A stretch of DNA of 64,000 bases from Arthonia radiata (GCA_002989075.1 PSQN01000014.1:930001-994000); one strand, 5' to 3'. Counted from the first letter of the stretch, positions 43,205 to 55,786 are shown. Numbers and translations: made by a program. Notes: generated by a model not told the origin, from the sequence alone.

Positions 43205-43435
43205 ATGCCAAACCTTCAAGATTTCACACTCGAGCCCCTTATCCGCAAGGCTCTCGACCATCATGGCATCCACAAGAGTCACCATAAGCATTTCTGGGAC
43301 ATATACGACTCTGAACAGGGGGCACACCGGCGAAAGCTTTGGCATTCCGATGCCGACCAACGGGAACAGAAGGCGAGGGCGTGGGTGGAGGAGTATGCTA
43401 AGCCGGAGCATCGCTTACCTGTTGGGGAGGGATAG
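43205..43435 (+). CDS. Small paralogous protein, copy 4
   Basis: Intact 76-residue frame and the clearest member: MPNLQDFTLEPLIRKALDHH, then IHKSHHKHF, WDIYDSEQGAHRRKLWHSDA, and EQKARAWVEEYAKPEHRLPVGEG. The shared core with copies 1-3 (IR.AL, HK.HH..F, YDS, WV.E...PEH) defines the family. His-rich, no signal peptide or transmembrane segment. Function unknown. Confidence 0.68.
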   Translation: MPNLQDFTLEPLIRKALDHHGIHKSHHKHFWDIYDSEQGAHRRKLWHSDADQREQKARAWVEEYAKPEHRLPVGEG

Positions 43436-44507
43436 AAGAGGCAGACTGAGGCTCCAATGGTCTTTTAGCCATGCATAACGCGGACGATGAGAATGTGTTA
43501 AGCTGAAGCGGTCCATTCAAACATGGAGACAGCAGTACGGCACAAGAGTACGTTTCGGCCATTGTAAGCTGACTGCCATCGTTGAATGAGGGCACCGCTT
43601 GGCGTGCAGAAGCCAGTATCCCCTGAGCGCGACCGTATGCAGATAGCTCATGTAAATTGTATAACAGTTCGTTGGGATGCTTCGTGCTTGACGTCTCTTC
43701 AACCCTACAATACGTGGCTTTTTCACCCTGCGTCCAGCCAACAAGGGTTGCTGAGCGAGGACTGAAGACACCTCTTGGTGACCGCTGGACGAGCGAGGTG
43801 CAATTGATATGTCTATCACTGTTGAATTCAGGATGTAGTTGTGGAAATCCCCTTGACGAAATTTGCGAGTCTCGAAAAGACTTTGCCTGGCGCCATGGCG
43901 CTAAGACGTGAGACGTAAAATTACTCGATGTGGCATCTGCGTACAGAATATTCTCCCAGCACGAAGTACAATGCCAGAGCTCGAACTCACTCTTCTACTC
44001 TGTTGCCAGTAGGAACAAGCCACGCAGGCATCTCGCAAGCGGACATATAGCCGTGCCTACCATAAAAGTGCAGCAAGCACAGCGATTGTGCGCTCTGCAA
44101 GGGTACTACGTCAATCAAAGACCTCACCCATTCTACTCTTTATCCCAGGAGGGTCTTCTCAAATTGCCCTCGTAACAGGACACATGGTCTTCGCAAGCCT
44201 TTTCTCCTGTAGCTAGATCTGGAATCTACATAACGCTTCGAGGTCAAGCAAGGGCGACACCCTCAAGCGCTCTCAGCTGCCGCTCGACCCTACCCTCCGA
44301 GGCCTTGAATAAAATTCTACAAGCTCTTGAAGTCTACTCGGGTCCTCTGGCCATCTCAACGAAAGCGTGATTTGTTTTGGACGCGATTCGCAGGATAAAG
44401 GAAGGCCTGGCGTGACACACATCGAACAGCTTGCTTGCATCTCGCTGCAGTGCGGAAGCACGTTGGCGGCAGCGGCGTAGTGCTAGTTGAGGAGAGGGAG
44501 CTGTACG
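43436..44507. other. Intergenic
   Basis: About 1.1 kb with no supported gene or repeat. Confidence 0.4.
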
Positions 44508-44831
44508 ATGCTCATTCCAAAAAATGTAGGATGCACATCAAGAGAAGAAATCCAGGCGAGTTCAACAACTCAGCGAAGCAGGAACAGAGCACGTATGCAG
44601 CGATGGTACAAGGCTCGCGTTGTGATGGCTACACCGACGACCGGATTGAAGCAGACCAAGATGGAGTTTCTTCCCAGTCAAGGTCACGGAGAACATCAAG
44701 AGAAGGTTGGAAGCCTCTCTTGGGAGCCACATGCACTAATGACGTCGTCTGCACCCCGCAAGAACAAGAGGCGCTGGGCAAGTGCCAAGGATAGCAGCCT
44801 TTTCCGACACATGCCTCGCTCTCCTAGCTGA
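44508..44831 (+). CDS. Possible small ORF, hypothetical
   Basis: ATG-initiated frame of 107 residues with Lys/Arg/Ser-rich sequence including KQTKMEFLPSQGHGE, which resembles a PCNA-interacting (Q-x-x-M-x-F-L) motif. No domain and no splice or neighbour support; may be chance or an exon of a longer unresolved gene. Confidence 0.22.
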   Translation: MLIPKNVGCTSREEIQASSTTQRSRNRARMQRWYKARVVMATPTTGLKQTKMEFLPSQGHGEHQEKVGSLSWEPHALMTSSAPRKNKRRWASAKDSSLFRHMPRSPS

Positions 44832-45440
44832 TGTTGGAGAATGAGGGTATCTGATCGAAGATGGAGAGCGCATTGAACTTAGGAAGCTGCAGTGACAGTA
44901 GGCTCAGGTGAGTTATGTGTCATCGCCGTGCTATTGCCACACAAAATCTCCCATGGATCGAACTGCAGCTTACGCAGCTTACGCAGCGCGGGGTGAAGTT
45001 CTTACTGTCCAGGCAGTATCCAACCCCAGAAGAGCTTCTACTTCGCCACGTAACCATCGCGACAACCTTTTGGCAATCTGTCTTGAAGACGTGTCGACTG
45101 CCACTAGTTTGAATGGCTTCATTGCTGCTCGTTGATGTCTTGATGCCCCAACAGCGCGTCAACACGCCAGTGTTGTCGCTACATGCGTAGGCACTTACCA
45201 TCGATCGTGATTACCACATTGATTTGTTATAGCACCTGCCCGCTGATGTAGATTGCTCATGTCTACTCCACGCGCTCATCGTTCCTTCTTCTCAATACTT
45301 GACCAGGAGCGAGATTTCCTCTCTGTTTCCAATTTCAGCTTCTTGCTCTACCAAAAACGTCTGTTCTAACCTGTCCCATCTCACTCCAAGCATAACGTGT
45401 ACTCCAACGAATCTTTACCCGCAACCAAGATCCCGTCCAC
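44832..45440. other. Intergenic
   Basis: Promoter region of the following disordered protein; no feature seen. Confidence 0.4.
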
Positions 45441-48327
45441 ATGCTCGCCAGGGGCAACAGCACCGCGGCCACGCGCCTCAGGCGAGCAAAGTCAATATCA
45501 TCAGTCGTGAAGAGCGACCCTCGCATCCCAGATTATGATCCAGTTTCAACATACGATAATGCAAAAACAGCAGCTACCAGGGCATACGAAGCCGCTCATG
45601 GCTTCCTTGCAGAAAGCTGTGCTCCGTCCAGGAACAAGCGCAAAGCCAAGTCTGATGGCCCAGGCTCTCACTTGGCCAGGCAGAGAACCAATCCCCGCCG
45701 AGCGCCAGCGGCGCAGAATCGAACACCGCAGAGGAAGCCTGGTTTCCAAGATCTAAGTGCAGAGGCAGCACCCAAAATCTCGACGACGTCCGCATCAGGG
45801 AGCCCGTGTAGGAAGCTAGGCACATCACAATCAAGGAGTGATGAGCACGATGCATACCCATCACCAGCGCGTCATACTCCGAAGCAAACACGCAATAGCT
45901 CAAGAGTTTCCTATGGAAAGTGGGAGATGGCAAACCCACTAAAATCAAAACGGAGTAAGACTTCAGTCACATTCGGGACTCCGACACACGATACAGGGAG
46001 CTTTGAAGAGGTACCGCTATTCGTCAGTTCGGAGATACCAGGCTCGGGAGACATAGCGTACTCTGAGCACGCCTGCCCTCATGTGATGGAGAATCTCAAT
46101 GAGTTCAATGTCTCGAGACCAAAATCAATGGTGCCGAAGTCGAAGCAGAGCATGTTCTTCAGCAAGCCACGCCTCCTGTCCAGGGCTTCCCCAAGCCAAG
46201 GATCAGCGTCATCTCGGAGGATTACTACGGACAGCGAGGCTCAGAACAAGGTGTCATTCAGACGCCACATGCAGCGCATACCATCCTCGCTGTCAGCGGT
46301 CAAGGATGCATGCAAGCGTACACTAGGGCGGACATCCAGGACGCCGAGTACTCAAGAGTTTCCGCGCCAACAAATTCAGCCGCGGCGTTCACATCACTTT
46401 GGATCTAGCCGACTGTCCCAACGCAACACGCCCGCAGGAGCCTCTGGCGCTTCCGAAGTTGACATCGTGGAGCGAGTGCCTACCCCACCACCTCATAGAT
46501 GGCATGACGGGGGTCATGAAAGCTCTGAAACTCCTGTCGTGCTAGACGCAGATGATACATATGCTGAGAGCAGTCGCATCACCAGCTGGTAAGCACTCTG
46601 TCAAATGAGCCTCTTCTTGCCGCCGTCAGCTACGCTTCCTGGCCGGTGGCTAGCATAGCATTTGTCGTTCACTGACACCGTGGGTAACTAGGGACAACAC
46701 CAGCGGCTTTGGTACGGTCAAGTTCTCCGATCACCCTACGTACAGTGAGACACCGGACAATCGCCGTGACAGCACGGCTCTGCAACGACTACACATGCGC
46801 CATCAGGCGTCCTACTCCTCTATTCCAAAGCTCAAGATCCCCCGTCGTAAAAGCAGCACCAGTTTCACGACACTCGGCGTGGATACTCAACGAGTCTATT
46901 CGGCATTGATCAAGCGCATCAGTGAGAGTGACGGTGGCGAGGCGAGGCGAGCTACTCCATAGAACGGACTTGCACGAGATGAGCATGGTCACGAAGTTGA
47001 TCTACCCACTCTGGATGGGACAACGTCCTCACTGTCGGCCAGAGCAAGCAGAGCTACTATTCGCATGGTGGACCGCGAGCCATCGCATCGTGCGACTGCA
47101 GATCTCGCTGATCCACCAAAGAACCCTCGTGATAATGTTGTATCACCAAGCATATACTCGATGCATCAGCCTGAGCGTGTCACTTCACCTAGCATTTACT
47201 CGCCTCGTCCTCAACCTTACTCCTCAGCCGCGCAGATGAGCTTGCTCTCCCTCGCGGATCATCACATCGGACCTACCGGCACAGCAATGGTCTCACCCAG
47301 TAAGCCCTTCACGCGATACAGTCTCGACGAAGATCAGAAAGAAGCCAAGCAAGGACAGGTCGTCACGAGTGGCGAATGGCGAGATTGGGCCAGCCATGAG
47401 CTCTCCGGTCTTGAGTCGTCCGAGTTCCGTGCCCCCAGTATCCACATTCGCAGGCCAACCGAGGATGAAACCCCGCCGCCACCTCCTGCTCATGGCGACC
47501 CGGGTCTTGTGCATCCAGCTTTCCGATCCCGTCCCTTACTGGCACCCGAGAATATTGATAAGGTAAGCCAACATAACCATCACGTACCCCAGAAGACCGA
47601 CAACATCCAAGCCCGCGACGCCAGCGGGTCCAGCCTCTCTCTTCGTCGGCCCAGCTCCTCACTTACGCTCAACACCCCACAAACTAACAAGCTCTGCTCC
47701 TCCGCCCGTCGACCGAGCACGCGCACCATAAGCAGCGACCGCCCATCCTTGCAGCTCTCACCACTCCGTGAACAGACATCTAGCGTCTCCAACGTCCGCC
47801 TGTCCTCCACCAACACGAACGATCACAAACTCTCTTATCCACACAACGAGAACTCCTCCCCGGCTCCGCGTATCTCGAGTGACGATAAAACACCACCTTG
47901 GATCCCTGCTTTGCGCAGTACTACCTCGCAACCGCTCCGCCCTTCGCCGCTTGGCAATGACTTTCTGAAATCTATACGCCGTGGGCCGTACGCGGAGAGT
48001 GTCAATTCGAGCAGTGCGAGGACCACGCCGAGTCCGAGTAAGGCTGCGAGAAGTCCGGGGATTGTGGAGTTGAGGATGAGGAGGACTAGACGGGGCGGAC
48101 GGAGAAGTGAGGAGTTGATTGGTGGCCGTGGCGGGAATGGTGATGATGGTGCAGGGAGGGAGAATACGCCGCCTTGGATTGGGGAGATGGGTGGTGCGGG
48201 TATGGGTGGGGAAGACAGGAGTTGTGGACGTATGGGTGGAAAGGAGATGGTGGAGGGGTTTCTGAGAGAGAGGGAGAGGGACGGGCGTGAGAGAGGGGTT
48301 AGTGTGGAGGGTGGTGCATTTGTTTGA
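45441..48327 (+). CDS. Large disordered protein with an in-frame TAG
   Basis: Exon 1 (45441-46588) and exon 2 (46692-48327) join across a 103-nt intron with the TG|GTAAGC donor and ACTAG|GGAC acceptor (W|DNTSGFG). They make a 928-codon frame. It is low-complexity, Ser/Pro/Arg-rich, with nuclear-type basic patches and repeated SPSIYS motifs near 47140-47220. A TAG at 46960-46962 interrupts exon 2 after 90 codons, yet the same frame then continues uninterrupted for 455 codons, with the same composition. The TAG may be a recent nonsense, a readthrough codon or the last base of an unrecognised intron (an 84-nt GT-AG candidate starts at 46879). The coding strand turns G-rich near 47990. Family not recognised. 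Confidence 0.6.
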
Positions 48328-49776
48328 TGCTTTAGGGCGAGGGGGTGGTGATGTGATAGTGGGAGGATGGTGAGATGTATGACATGACAGAATTGCAGTA
48401 GGTTGAGGGAAGTGACTGGGTTTGGGTATTGATAGCTGTATCATTATCAAGCACGCCACTGGACAAAACTCGCCAACACCGACCTGCTAGAGTGGTTCGT
48501 CTCGCGAGGAAGGCCGTAAAGGTGGATGTACATGCCGCTCTCCCCAGCAGAGGCGCTGCGAGCCATCTGTCATTCAGCCTGGTCTCTGTACCGCATTTTG
48601 TAGACGGGAGGAAAGTGTGGCGATGGAGAATAGGAGGTGGAAATGCCAGTGACTGCGCCATTCCCTTGACGAGGCATGCAAAGCGGGAAACCTCGTTTGA
48701 GTGTGATAAAGCACGTATTGTGGTGGAATCGTGTTCTGTAAAGGTACTGCAACTGTCACGGGGTGGTTCCTGTGTGCTCATCATGGGCCTACGGCTGCTG
48801 CTGCGAGATGGATGCGGGCTTTCGGTATTAGGATGGTGGTGTTAGATCAAATTCCATGGGATGATGGTGTGATAGAGACGGTGTGGAAAGGTAGCGGGCG
48901 TGCTCTGTGAATGAGAGGGTGCTTGCAAGAAGCTCCCGGGGTTGTGACGGAGGCTTTGATGATAGATCGGTCAACGATAGATTGTACGACACACGCTTTC
49001 GATACCAGGGTGTTTTACTTTTAACGAGCTCGATGGTGCTCTGTTGTTTAGGCAATACAGGTCTGTAGGAGGGAGGGAGTAGGAAAGGATATGGAGGAAG
49101 AAGAGGGAGAGGAAGAGGGTTGGACAGAAACCGAGAGGAGGCTTTTGTCCCCCGGGGGCCGGTGGCGTGGGGTCGTAGGTCCTAGAGTGGTTACATCAGG
49201 TGATTGTGACAGTGGATCAGGTATCCCGAGCCCAGATGGAAGCAAGGTTGGGGTGCAAGGAAGGCCCACGGAACTAAGAGGGGTGTGAAGACGTGTGCGG
49301 CATCATAGCGGCGAGACGTGGACGATCGGGCGAAGGAGCTGGAAGTGATGCTGCCATCAGTGGCTTCTGCCTATTTTGGTCTCCGGCTGCTTTTTGAAGT
49401 TTGAGAGCACTTGTCCGTGTTGCGATGGGGAGGTTGCAAGGGGTCTGAAGGCAAGTAGGAGACTTTGAGGCGTTTGTTGGATTTCCAGCGGCTTGGCTTC
49501 AGGGGGTTTTACTTACTTATGTGGAGTGCTTTAGACATTCTTATTGGCCAAACAGTATGTGAAGGTCGTGAAGACTCGCTGTTGGCAGTGAAGGGAGACT
49601 AAGGACTCACTGATAGCCGAGGAACGCTTTTCGTACGATGTCTTTGATCTCATATAAGCTTTTTGCCAGCAGCCATATCAATCAGCGTAAGGTCTGACAT
49701 CAGATCTGTACCGCTACGCCAGTCCAATGACACTTTGACGTTTTGTCAAACCTCTCCCTTTAGTGTAGCCATGCTC
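48328..49776. other. Intergenic
   Basis: 1.45 kb between the disordered protein and the ceramide synthase, both 3' ends. No supported gene. Confidence 0.45.
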
Positions 49777-51404
49777 TCATTTATCATCCCCAGTCGTTTT
49801 GCTGTCACACCCAATCCTGTTCAAGATCTCCTTGGGCACGCCAATGCTCGAGCTGCTGCCTTGCTCTTTTCTCACGGCGTTGAAGCGCCGGCTCATCGGG
49901 CTGCTTTTCCTGGCGATGTTCAGGCCTTCAACGCCGACGACTTGCTCGACGGGCCGCAAAGGTTTATGCAAGTCTAACTTCTCGAGGTCGGACTCCGGCC
50001 CGTCGGCTGGGTGTTTGTATTCATCCGAGAGATAATCATCACCTTCTTCGTTATCGGAACCTTCGTCATCAGAGCGGCTATCATCGGCACCTTCGCCTTT
50101 GAGCACGCGATACGCGACCCGCATGATCATCATGAACCACATTACCGTTATGCCTTGAAGGAAGAGGAGAAGAGCGAGGAAGACGTATTTCATCTTGTTA
50201 TTGTAGCAGACGGTTTCATTGGGGTATGCGTATGGCTGGATGATGTTGGTCCAGATCTCGTTGCCGCCGGGTGGTATTACGCCGTCACTGTTCGTTTGCG
50301 GCACGAAGCGCGAGTACGCTGGTGGTGTAAGCGATGTCATCTCTCCTGTCACAGGGGAGTAACACCCAAACGTCATGACACGCGCCACGTCCGCATAGAC
50401 ACTCCAGCAGACAGCCAGATATGCGACATGCCGCGCGAGGAACCAGGCCAGAATGAAAACGCCGAACATGAAGTCGCACGCGGTTTGGTAGCCGGCGTAT
50501 TTGAGCATCTTGGCGGGGGAGAAGACGAGGTCGACTACGTCCATAAGGCAGAGGATCACGTTGCCCACCCGCGTTTGGTAGTAGCCGTAGGAGGAGACCA
50601 GGAGTAAGCAGGTCACGATGTGATGCGTGAACATCTGCCAGTGGTCTTTCCTTCGCTCTTCGATGTTGACCACGACAATCTGCTGCAGCCAGAATGCAAA
50701 TTGTATTAGGTAGTAAGCTTTCAGCGCGCCGCTCATTTCGCGGACAGGGAAGTCGGCCCATAGTTTTGGCAGATCAAGGAAGTAATCAGAGGTCACGTAG
50801 ATGTGCATGCCCCACGACCAGAAAGCGATGTAATATAGGAATAGCCAGGCTTGTTCGGCAAAGCGTGTCTGCTGTTTGGGTTTTGCGATGCCTGCCAGGG
50901 AGGCAAGTGGATGGAGGAGATAGGTCATCGTTGCCTCGCGGAGGCCAGTAAAGAGGACGACCCATGTAACAACATAGGGCAGGTCAGCGGTGCCGCGGGT
51001 GTATACGCCGGAAGTATCAGTGGGGTATTGGAGGGAGAAAAATCTGGAGGTAGTGGGGCGCGCGGCAGGGAGGATGAGGTGCGTGAATGTGAGGAGGAGT
51101 AAAAGGTTGATAGATATGCCTGGGCATCGTCGTTAGAGTGGTGGCCAAGGGAGTGCGCAAAGAGGCTGAGCCTACCGATCTGATGCTCGACGATGGAGGT
51201 CCTCAGCGTACCCCAAACGCCGAGATCTTTTCTCCGTTTCCGCTTCTTGTGGGGATCTTGCTTTATTCTGTGGGCGCCGCTGCCTGCGGAGACGCAGGCT
51301 CCAATGTCCATCATACTCTCATTGCGTTTCCGAGGCGCCAGATGGTTGTGGACCAAGGCGGACCGAGAAGGCGGTGAGTGGGGTCTCTTGTCCAGTTCTC
51401 CCAT
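49777..51404 (-). CDS. lag1: Ceramide synthase (Lag1/Lac1, TLC domain)
   Basis: Exons 51404-51176 and 51119-49777 (56-nt intron) give 523 residues. The N-terminus is basic (KKRKRRKDLGVWGT) before the first membrane helix, ISINLLLLLTFTHLIL. The TLC region follows, with EQAWLFLYYIAFWSWGMHIY, LIQFAFWLQQIVVVNIEERR, and the Lag motif DHWQMFTHHIVTCLLLVSSY (catalytic His pair) and LCLMDVVDLVFSPAKMLKY. A long C-terminal tail is acidic (DDSRSDDEGSDNEEGDD), a typical fungal CK2-type region. It acylates sphingoid bases with fatty acyl-CoA in the ER. The N-terminal extension lacks a homeobox, as in other fungi. The ATG at 51402-51404 was chosen because the frame upstream starts only with TTG. Confidence 0.94.
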
Positions 51405-51841
51405 GATTGCTGAATTTTGCTGCAAACGAGTGTGGATCTATACGCTTGAGATGAGCCAAAAGTCACGGAGCGAGTGGACACCTAGCCTCGCAGCAGCATG
51501 ACGGGTGCAAAAGAGCGTTGCAGCAGCAGGGCCGGGAACAAGAGAGCAACCGGTGGGCGGAGAATGACGATCCTCAAAATATTTTGAGTGTGAGCTTGAT
51601 TCTGACACTAGCGCCGCACCATGAGGCCAATGGCTCGAGGGTTGGAAGTAACATTGTGACACACTATGAGCCGGAGTTAGGCTTTCAGAGCTGCCAGACT
51701 TTTCATCGTGAGCCTCGTATGTCTCAGTTCAGCTATTTTTCCCCTGAATCGTGGCGGATCGAACAGGAGGGGAACATGCTCCGATGAATGGACCACAGTG
51801 AGTAGCTCACACATTGGAATTCTCAACCTCCAACTGCTGCA
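51405..51841. other. Intergenic
   Basis: Promoter of the ceramide synthase and 3' flank of the SDR; no feature seen. Confidence 0.4.
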
Positions 51842-52692
51842 TCACCACTGCCCAATTCCATAGCTACCCACAATCTTGCCCACATCAGCGTCTCTTTTGC
51901 CTTGCACAACGTCAGCCATCAGCTGCCCGCCTTTGCTCGCCAGCGGGATCTTCTTGAGCAGCTCATCAAATTCTGCCTCGCCCATTTTCGCCTTGATGTC
52001 GTCGGTCAAAGAGTCCATCATACTCGTCTGATTAGGCCCCGGGTCTATGGCCCAGACCTTGACGTTCTGCGGCGCCAGCTCTTTCGTGTACTGAATCATG
52101 GCCATGTTCAGCGCTGCCTTGCTCATTCGATATGCTGTGTACTGTCCGCCAGTAACAGAGTTGTAATATGGCGACTTGGGATCGGATGTGCCTGTCAACG
52201 AGCCTAAGCCGGATGTAACAATGATCAGTCGTGGCTCCCTCGCCCTCAACAAAAGCGGTTTGAAAGCTTCCGTGACTCCAACGGTTCCCAATACGTTCGT
52301 CTCAAGCACGTCTCGAAGTGAAGATTGCGTGAATGTATCCACGGATATTTTGCCAGCATTGTTGACCAAGACATCAATGTGCTGCGTGAAGCCCTCCACA
52401 GTACGCACAGCTGCTGCGATGGATTCCTCAGATGTCACATCAATCTGCACTGTGGAGATCTGGCTTTTGGTCGATAGACCCTGCAGAGCCCTGACAGCCT
52501 GCTCACCCTTGCTCGGGGTGCGCGAGCCAAGCAGGACATGGAAACGCTCTTGAGACTCAACCAGCGCTTTTGCCGCTTCGAAGCCAAGCCCGGTGTTTCC
52601 ACCTATAAGAGTCGTGAGCTGTGCTATGTTCCAGCCAAGGGAGGAATTTGCTACTGACCAGAGATGAGCACGACGCGTTGATCCGACGACAT
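51842..52692 (-). CDS. Short-chain dehydrogenase/reductase (SDR)
   Basis: Exons 52692-52659 and 52602-51842 give 264 residues. The cofactor site SGGNTGLGFEAAKAL is assembled across a 56-nt intron. NNAG, the active-site Ser (TSGLGSLTG), Tyr/Lys (YTAYRMSKAAL, YxxxK) and the cofactor-binding IDPGPNQTSM segment follow. The Tyr/Lys pair and classical length mark a functional NAD(P)(H) carbonyl reductase. The substrate cannot be predicted; the fungal cluster this resembles includes uncharacterised carbonyl reductases. Intact throughout. Confidence 0.92.
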
Positions 52693-53359
52693 CGATTCAG
52701 GAACCTGTGCTGATTGTATTGTGGAAGGTCGGCTAGGTATGCACGAGCTTCCAGTCTAGAACGCGTACTCCTTTTATAATTGAACAGTCAATGAGCTGAG
52801 ACACAGCGAGTTACCTAGGCCAATGCGCTGCCTACACTGTATGCAGCCAGGCACCCTAAGCTTCCCTGCACCCCGTCGGAGATTGTGCGGCGGGGACACT
52901 GTAGCCCCGAAGGCAGTGCTTTATGCAAGCACGGATTATGATAGCTGATGAATCCGCCTGAGACAAATCCGGATAGACGTTGGGCCGACCTCAATCGGTA
53001 CTCGCGTCACGCCTATTTGACACACATGTCAGCAAAATACTTTGTGAGCTGCAAATGCTCTTTGTATCTCTCTCGTGGGGGGTAAAACTGCGCATATCAC
53101 TGTGGATTACCGGCCCACTGGTGGCACGAGATGATCAAGTAGAGCCTCTGCATAGAACAAAACAGCTCCCTTTGTCTGCGAGCAGGCAGTGCGCCAGCTA
53201 CTCGACGCTGAAATCGTCTTCATGGGGACATGATGACTTGTCTTGCATGCCTGACGCCCTGAGGCTCTGGGCACATCGCAGCCCAGCAACCTGATCTGAC
53301 ATGCATGGCGCAGGACGAGAAAAGCTTCGCGAGCAAAACGAGCTTAACGAGCTTTTGAC
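52693..53359. other. Intergenic
   Basis: Promoter of the SDR and 3' flank of the DLIC gene. No supported coding frame. Confidence 0.4.
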
Positions 53360-54987
53360 TTACCTTGGACTTCCTGTGGTCGAGCTTGAGCCACGACTCA
53401 CTAATCCAGCGAAGAATGAGTTCAGCTTTTCATACTCGACGCTGGGCTCGGGTGAGCTGCCTTTGGAAGTTTCATCAGAAGAACGTGTCGCTGTGTGCTC
53501 TCTCAGATTCTTCAATGCGTCGTCAGCATCCACTTGTATGCCACCCATATTGAACTGCACGGGGCCGAGGTGTTCGTTTACTCGGCTATTTGAAGACATT
53601 TGTGAGTCTCCACGAACTGAAGGTGTCGGGCCAGATCCAAGTCTCTTTGCCTCTCGCGCCTTTTGTTCCTTGTCGTCTTCGGCCTTGAGCTTTTCCAAAA
53701 CTTGCAACTGACTAGCGAGAAATTCTTGTGTGTCCTGACAGCTCGTCTCGACACCGTCTGCGCGTGAAGCGCCGAGTTGCATAGCGCTGGATTGATGTCT
53801 TGTCGGATCCTCGATGCGCTGTTCGTATGCGCTCACTGCTTCTTTTGGTGGAGGCTGCGAGTCATCTTTCTCGTTCAGCTGCGATATGTCGCTGACTCTG
53901 GGCAAGCCGGAGGATGTTGCTGACAGGCTCACTTCGACGTCTGCTGACCAGGCTTTGCTGATGCCTTCGATATCGAAATTCTCGCCGAGAGGCCTGATTT
54001 TGCCCCATGAATCCCAGTTTGGTGGCACCATTATCCTATCGCGATCAATGACATTGTGCTTGAGCGCGTTGCGCTGCAGTAAGGAGTGTATTCCAAGTGA
54101 CGATCTGATAAGCGTGTGCAGTTGCCTGGGCGCAGAGGAGGCCGTGTAGATCAGTGACCCCCCGTGCTTTAATAGAACCGTACGCATGTATTGCAATATG
54201 AAGTCGAACTCGTCGTCTTTCCAGCCATGCTCACGCTCAAGCGCTTCAGTCTTTTCAGCACTTTGACAGACACAACAAATAGGCACACCAAGAGGCTCGT
54301 CCCATTCTCCCGGCCCTAGGTTGATAGACACGTCTGTTTCTGCTCCAGCGACGCCTTCAGCGACCTGGCCATTCTCTCGTTCTTTCCACAATTTCATGTT
54401 CTCGTCCATGGCCTCCGAGCAATCATTGTCGAGACGTAGAAGCGCAGAGCGAAGGACACGGATCCAATCTCGAAGCTGACGCGCCCAAGCCCATGGCTCC
54501 CGCCAGTCTAATAGCACCACGACTAGAAGATTCGCGATCGTCTCTGGTGTGAAGAGTGGCTCCAGTAGGGTTGAGAAGGAGGGGTGCTGGTCGGACAGGA
54601 GATAGAGCGACAGTCGGGCGAGAATGTCGTCTTGGTCTGCATCGAGTATGTCTTGGTAGGTGTAGCCCAGCGCGAAGCGATTAGCAATCGGCGGCCGCTT
54701 GTGATGAGCTCTGTCGAAACCTCGTCTGGTCTGAATGTTGTCTTCCGAGAGCGCCTCGAGGAAGTCTTTTTGTGACTCTGCTGTGCCACCTAGGCAAAGA
54801 TCAGTCCGCTGGCATATGCTTCAGATTCACGCCTGGGCATACCGAGTACCAACAGATTCTTCTCCGAAAGTTTTTTTCCCGTCGCAACGCTGTCGAGCAG
54901 GGACGACCAGATGCCTTTCGAGTCGTCCGCGACCCCTTTTGCGGTGCTGTAGGTTTTTTGGTGTCGGCGCACGCCTGCTGCCGCCAT
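53360..54987 (-). CDS. Cytoplasmic dynein light intermediate chain
   Basis: Exons 54987-54843 and 54789-53360 (53-nt intron) give 524 residues. The Ras-like fold begins GIWSSLLDSVATGKKLSEKNLLVLGGTAESQKDFLEAL (P-loop-like but degenerate). FALGYTYQDILDADQDDILARLSLYLL and LVVVLLDWREPWAWARQLRDWI follow, and the second half has FDFILQYMRTVLLKHGGSLIYTA. The C-terminal part is disordered and acidic, as in fungal DLICs, ending VEYEKLNSFFAGLVSR, an adaptor-type helix. It joins the dynein heavy chain to cargo adaptors for microtubule transport. Start and phase are certain. Confidence 0.93.
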
Positions 54988-55590
54988 CGCTGCTGCGTCA
55001 AGCTTCGTAACCTGCTAAGAATATGCGACAGTCTTCACGCGCCTCCGCGACGCGTCTAAGCACGCTAGATGCTACGCTAAGCCTTTTTAGAAGAGGACAA
55101 GATAGCTGATCGTAGCACCGTAAGAATTTCACGCAAGGATGATAAACACAAAAAACGCAAATCCTAGCAAAATAGGCTGCATCAAATGTAAGCTTTTCAA
55201 TTCGTGCCGCCTACTGTCTGTTGCGACTATATAATCATCTCAGAGTGTCGACCTCACAGCAGTTGCCGGCTGCATTACGGTCTGCGCTGTGGGAGACTTG
55301 GTTCGGCCGGTGGGGGAGACGCATATTGACGACATCGCATCGTTTTTTGACCACCGATGGCATCGAATGCCGGTCTCTGTGGGGTGGGTTACCTCATCGA
55401 GCGTGCTCTCGTTGCAGATGTACCTTGCTGGCTCTAGCTGTCGCCCTCGTCCAGATACACGCTGGTCTGAGGGGCCGGGGTAGACTCATAATGTGGGCCG
55501 GCACAAGGCCTATCGATCCAATGCTAAGGAGAAAGATAGACGAATTAGCAAAAGATCGCCCTCAGCTGTATCCCCACGACATTATCAACT
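54988..55590. other. Intergenic
   Basis: Promoter of DLIC. A short ATG frame (about 55490-55592) ending before the repeat region has protein-like composition but is only about 33 codons and is not called. Confidence 0.4.
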
Positions 55591-55786
55591 AAAGGGGCTT
55601 TCGGAGTCCAGAAGAGTCTCTGAATCGCTACAAACTCATCCTACCCAGAAGGCTTGGATGTGCCTGCCTTAAGGAGATGCGCCTATAGGCGCAATATGTC
55701 GTGCTTCAATTGTCTCTTGTGGGGCTTTCAGAGTCCAGAAGAGCTTCTGAGTCGCTATAGACTGATCCTACCCAGAAGGCTTGGAT
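55591..55786. repeat. Two diverged direct repeats of about 65 bp
   Basis: 55591-55652 and about 55722-55786 share GGGGCTTTC.GAGTCCAGAAGAG, then a CTGA.TCGCTA.A.ACT.ATCCTACCC block and AGAAGGCTTGGATG. Function unknown; a possible transposon or satellite remnant. Confidence 0.6.

Noticed and set aside
55490-55592. Short frame ending before the 55.6-kb repeats
   Set aside because: Protein-like composition but only about 33 codons; too short to support.
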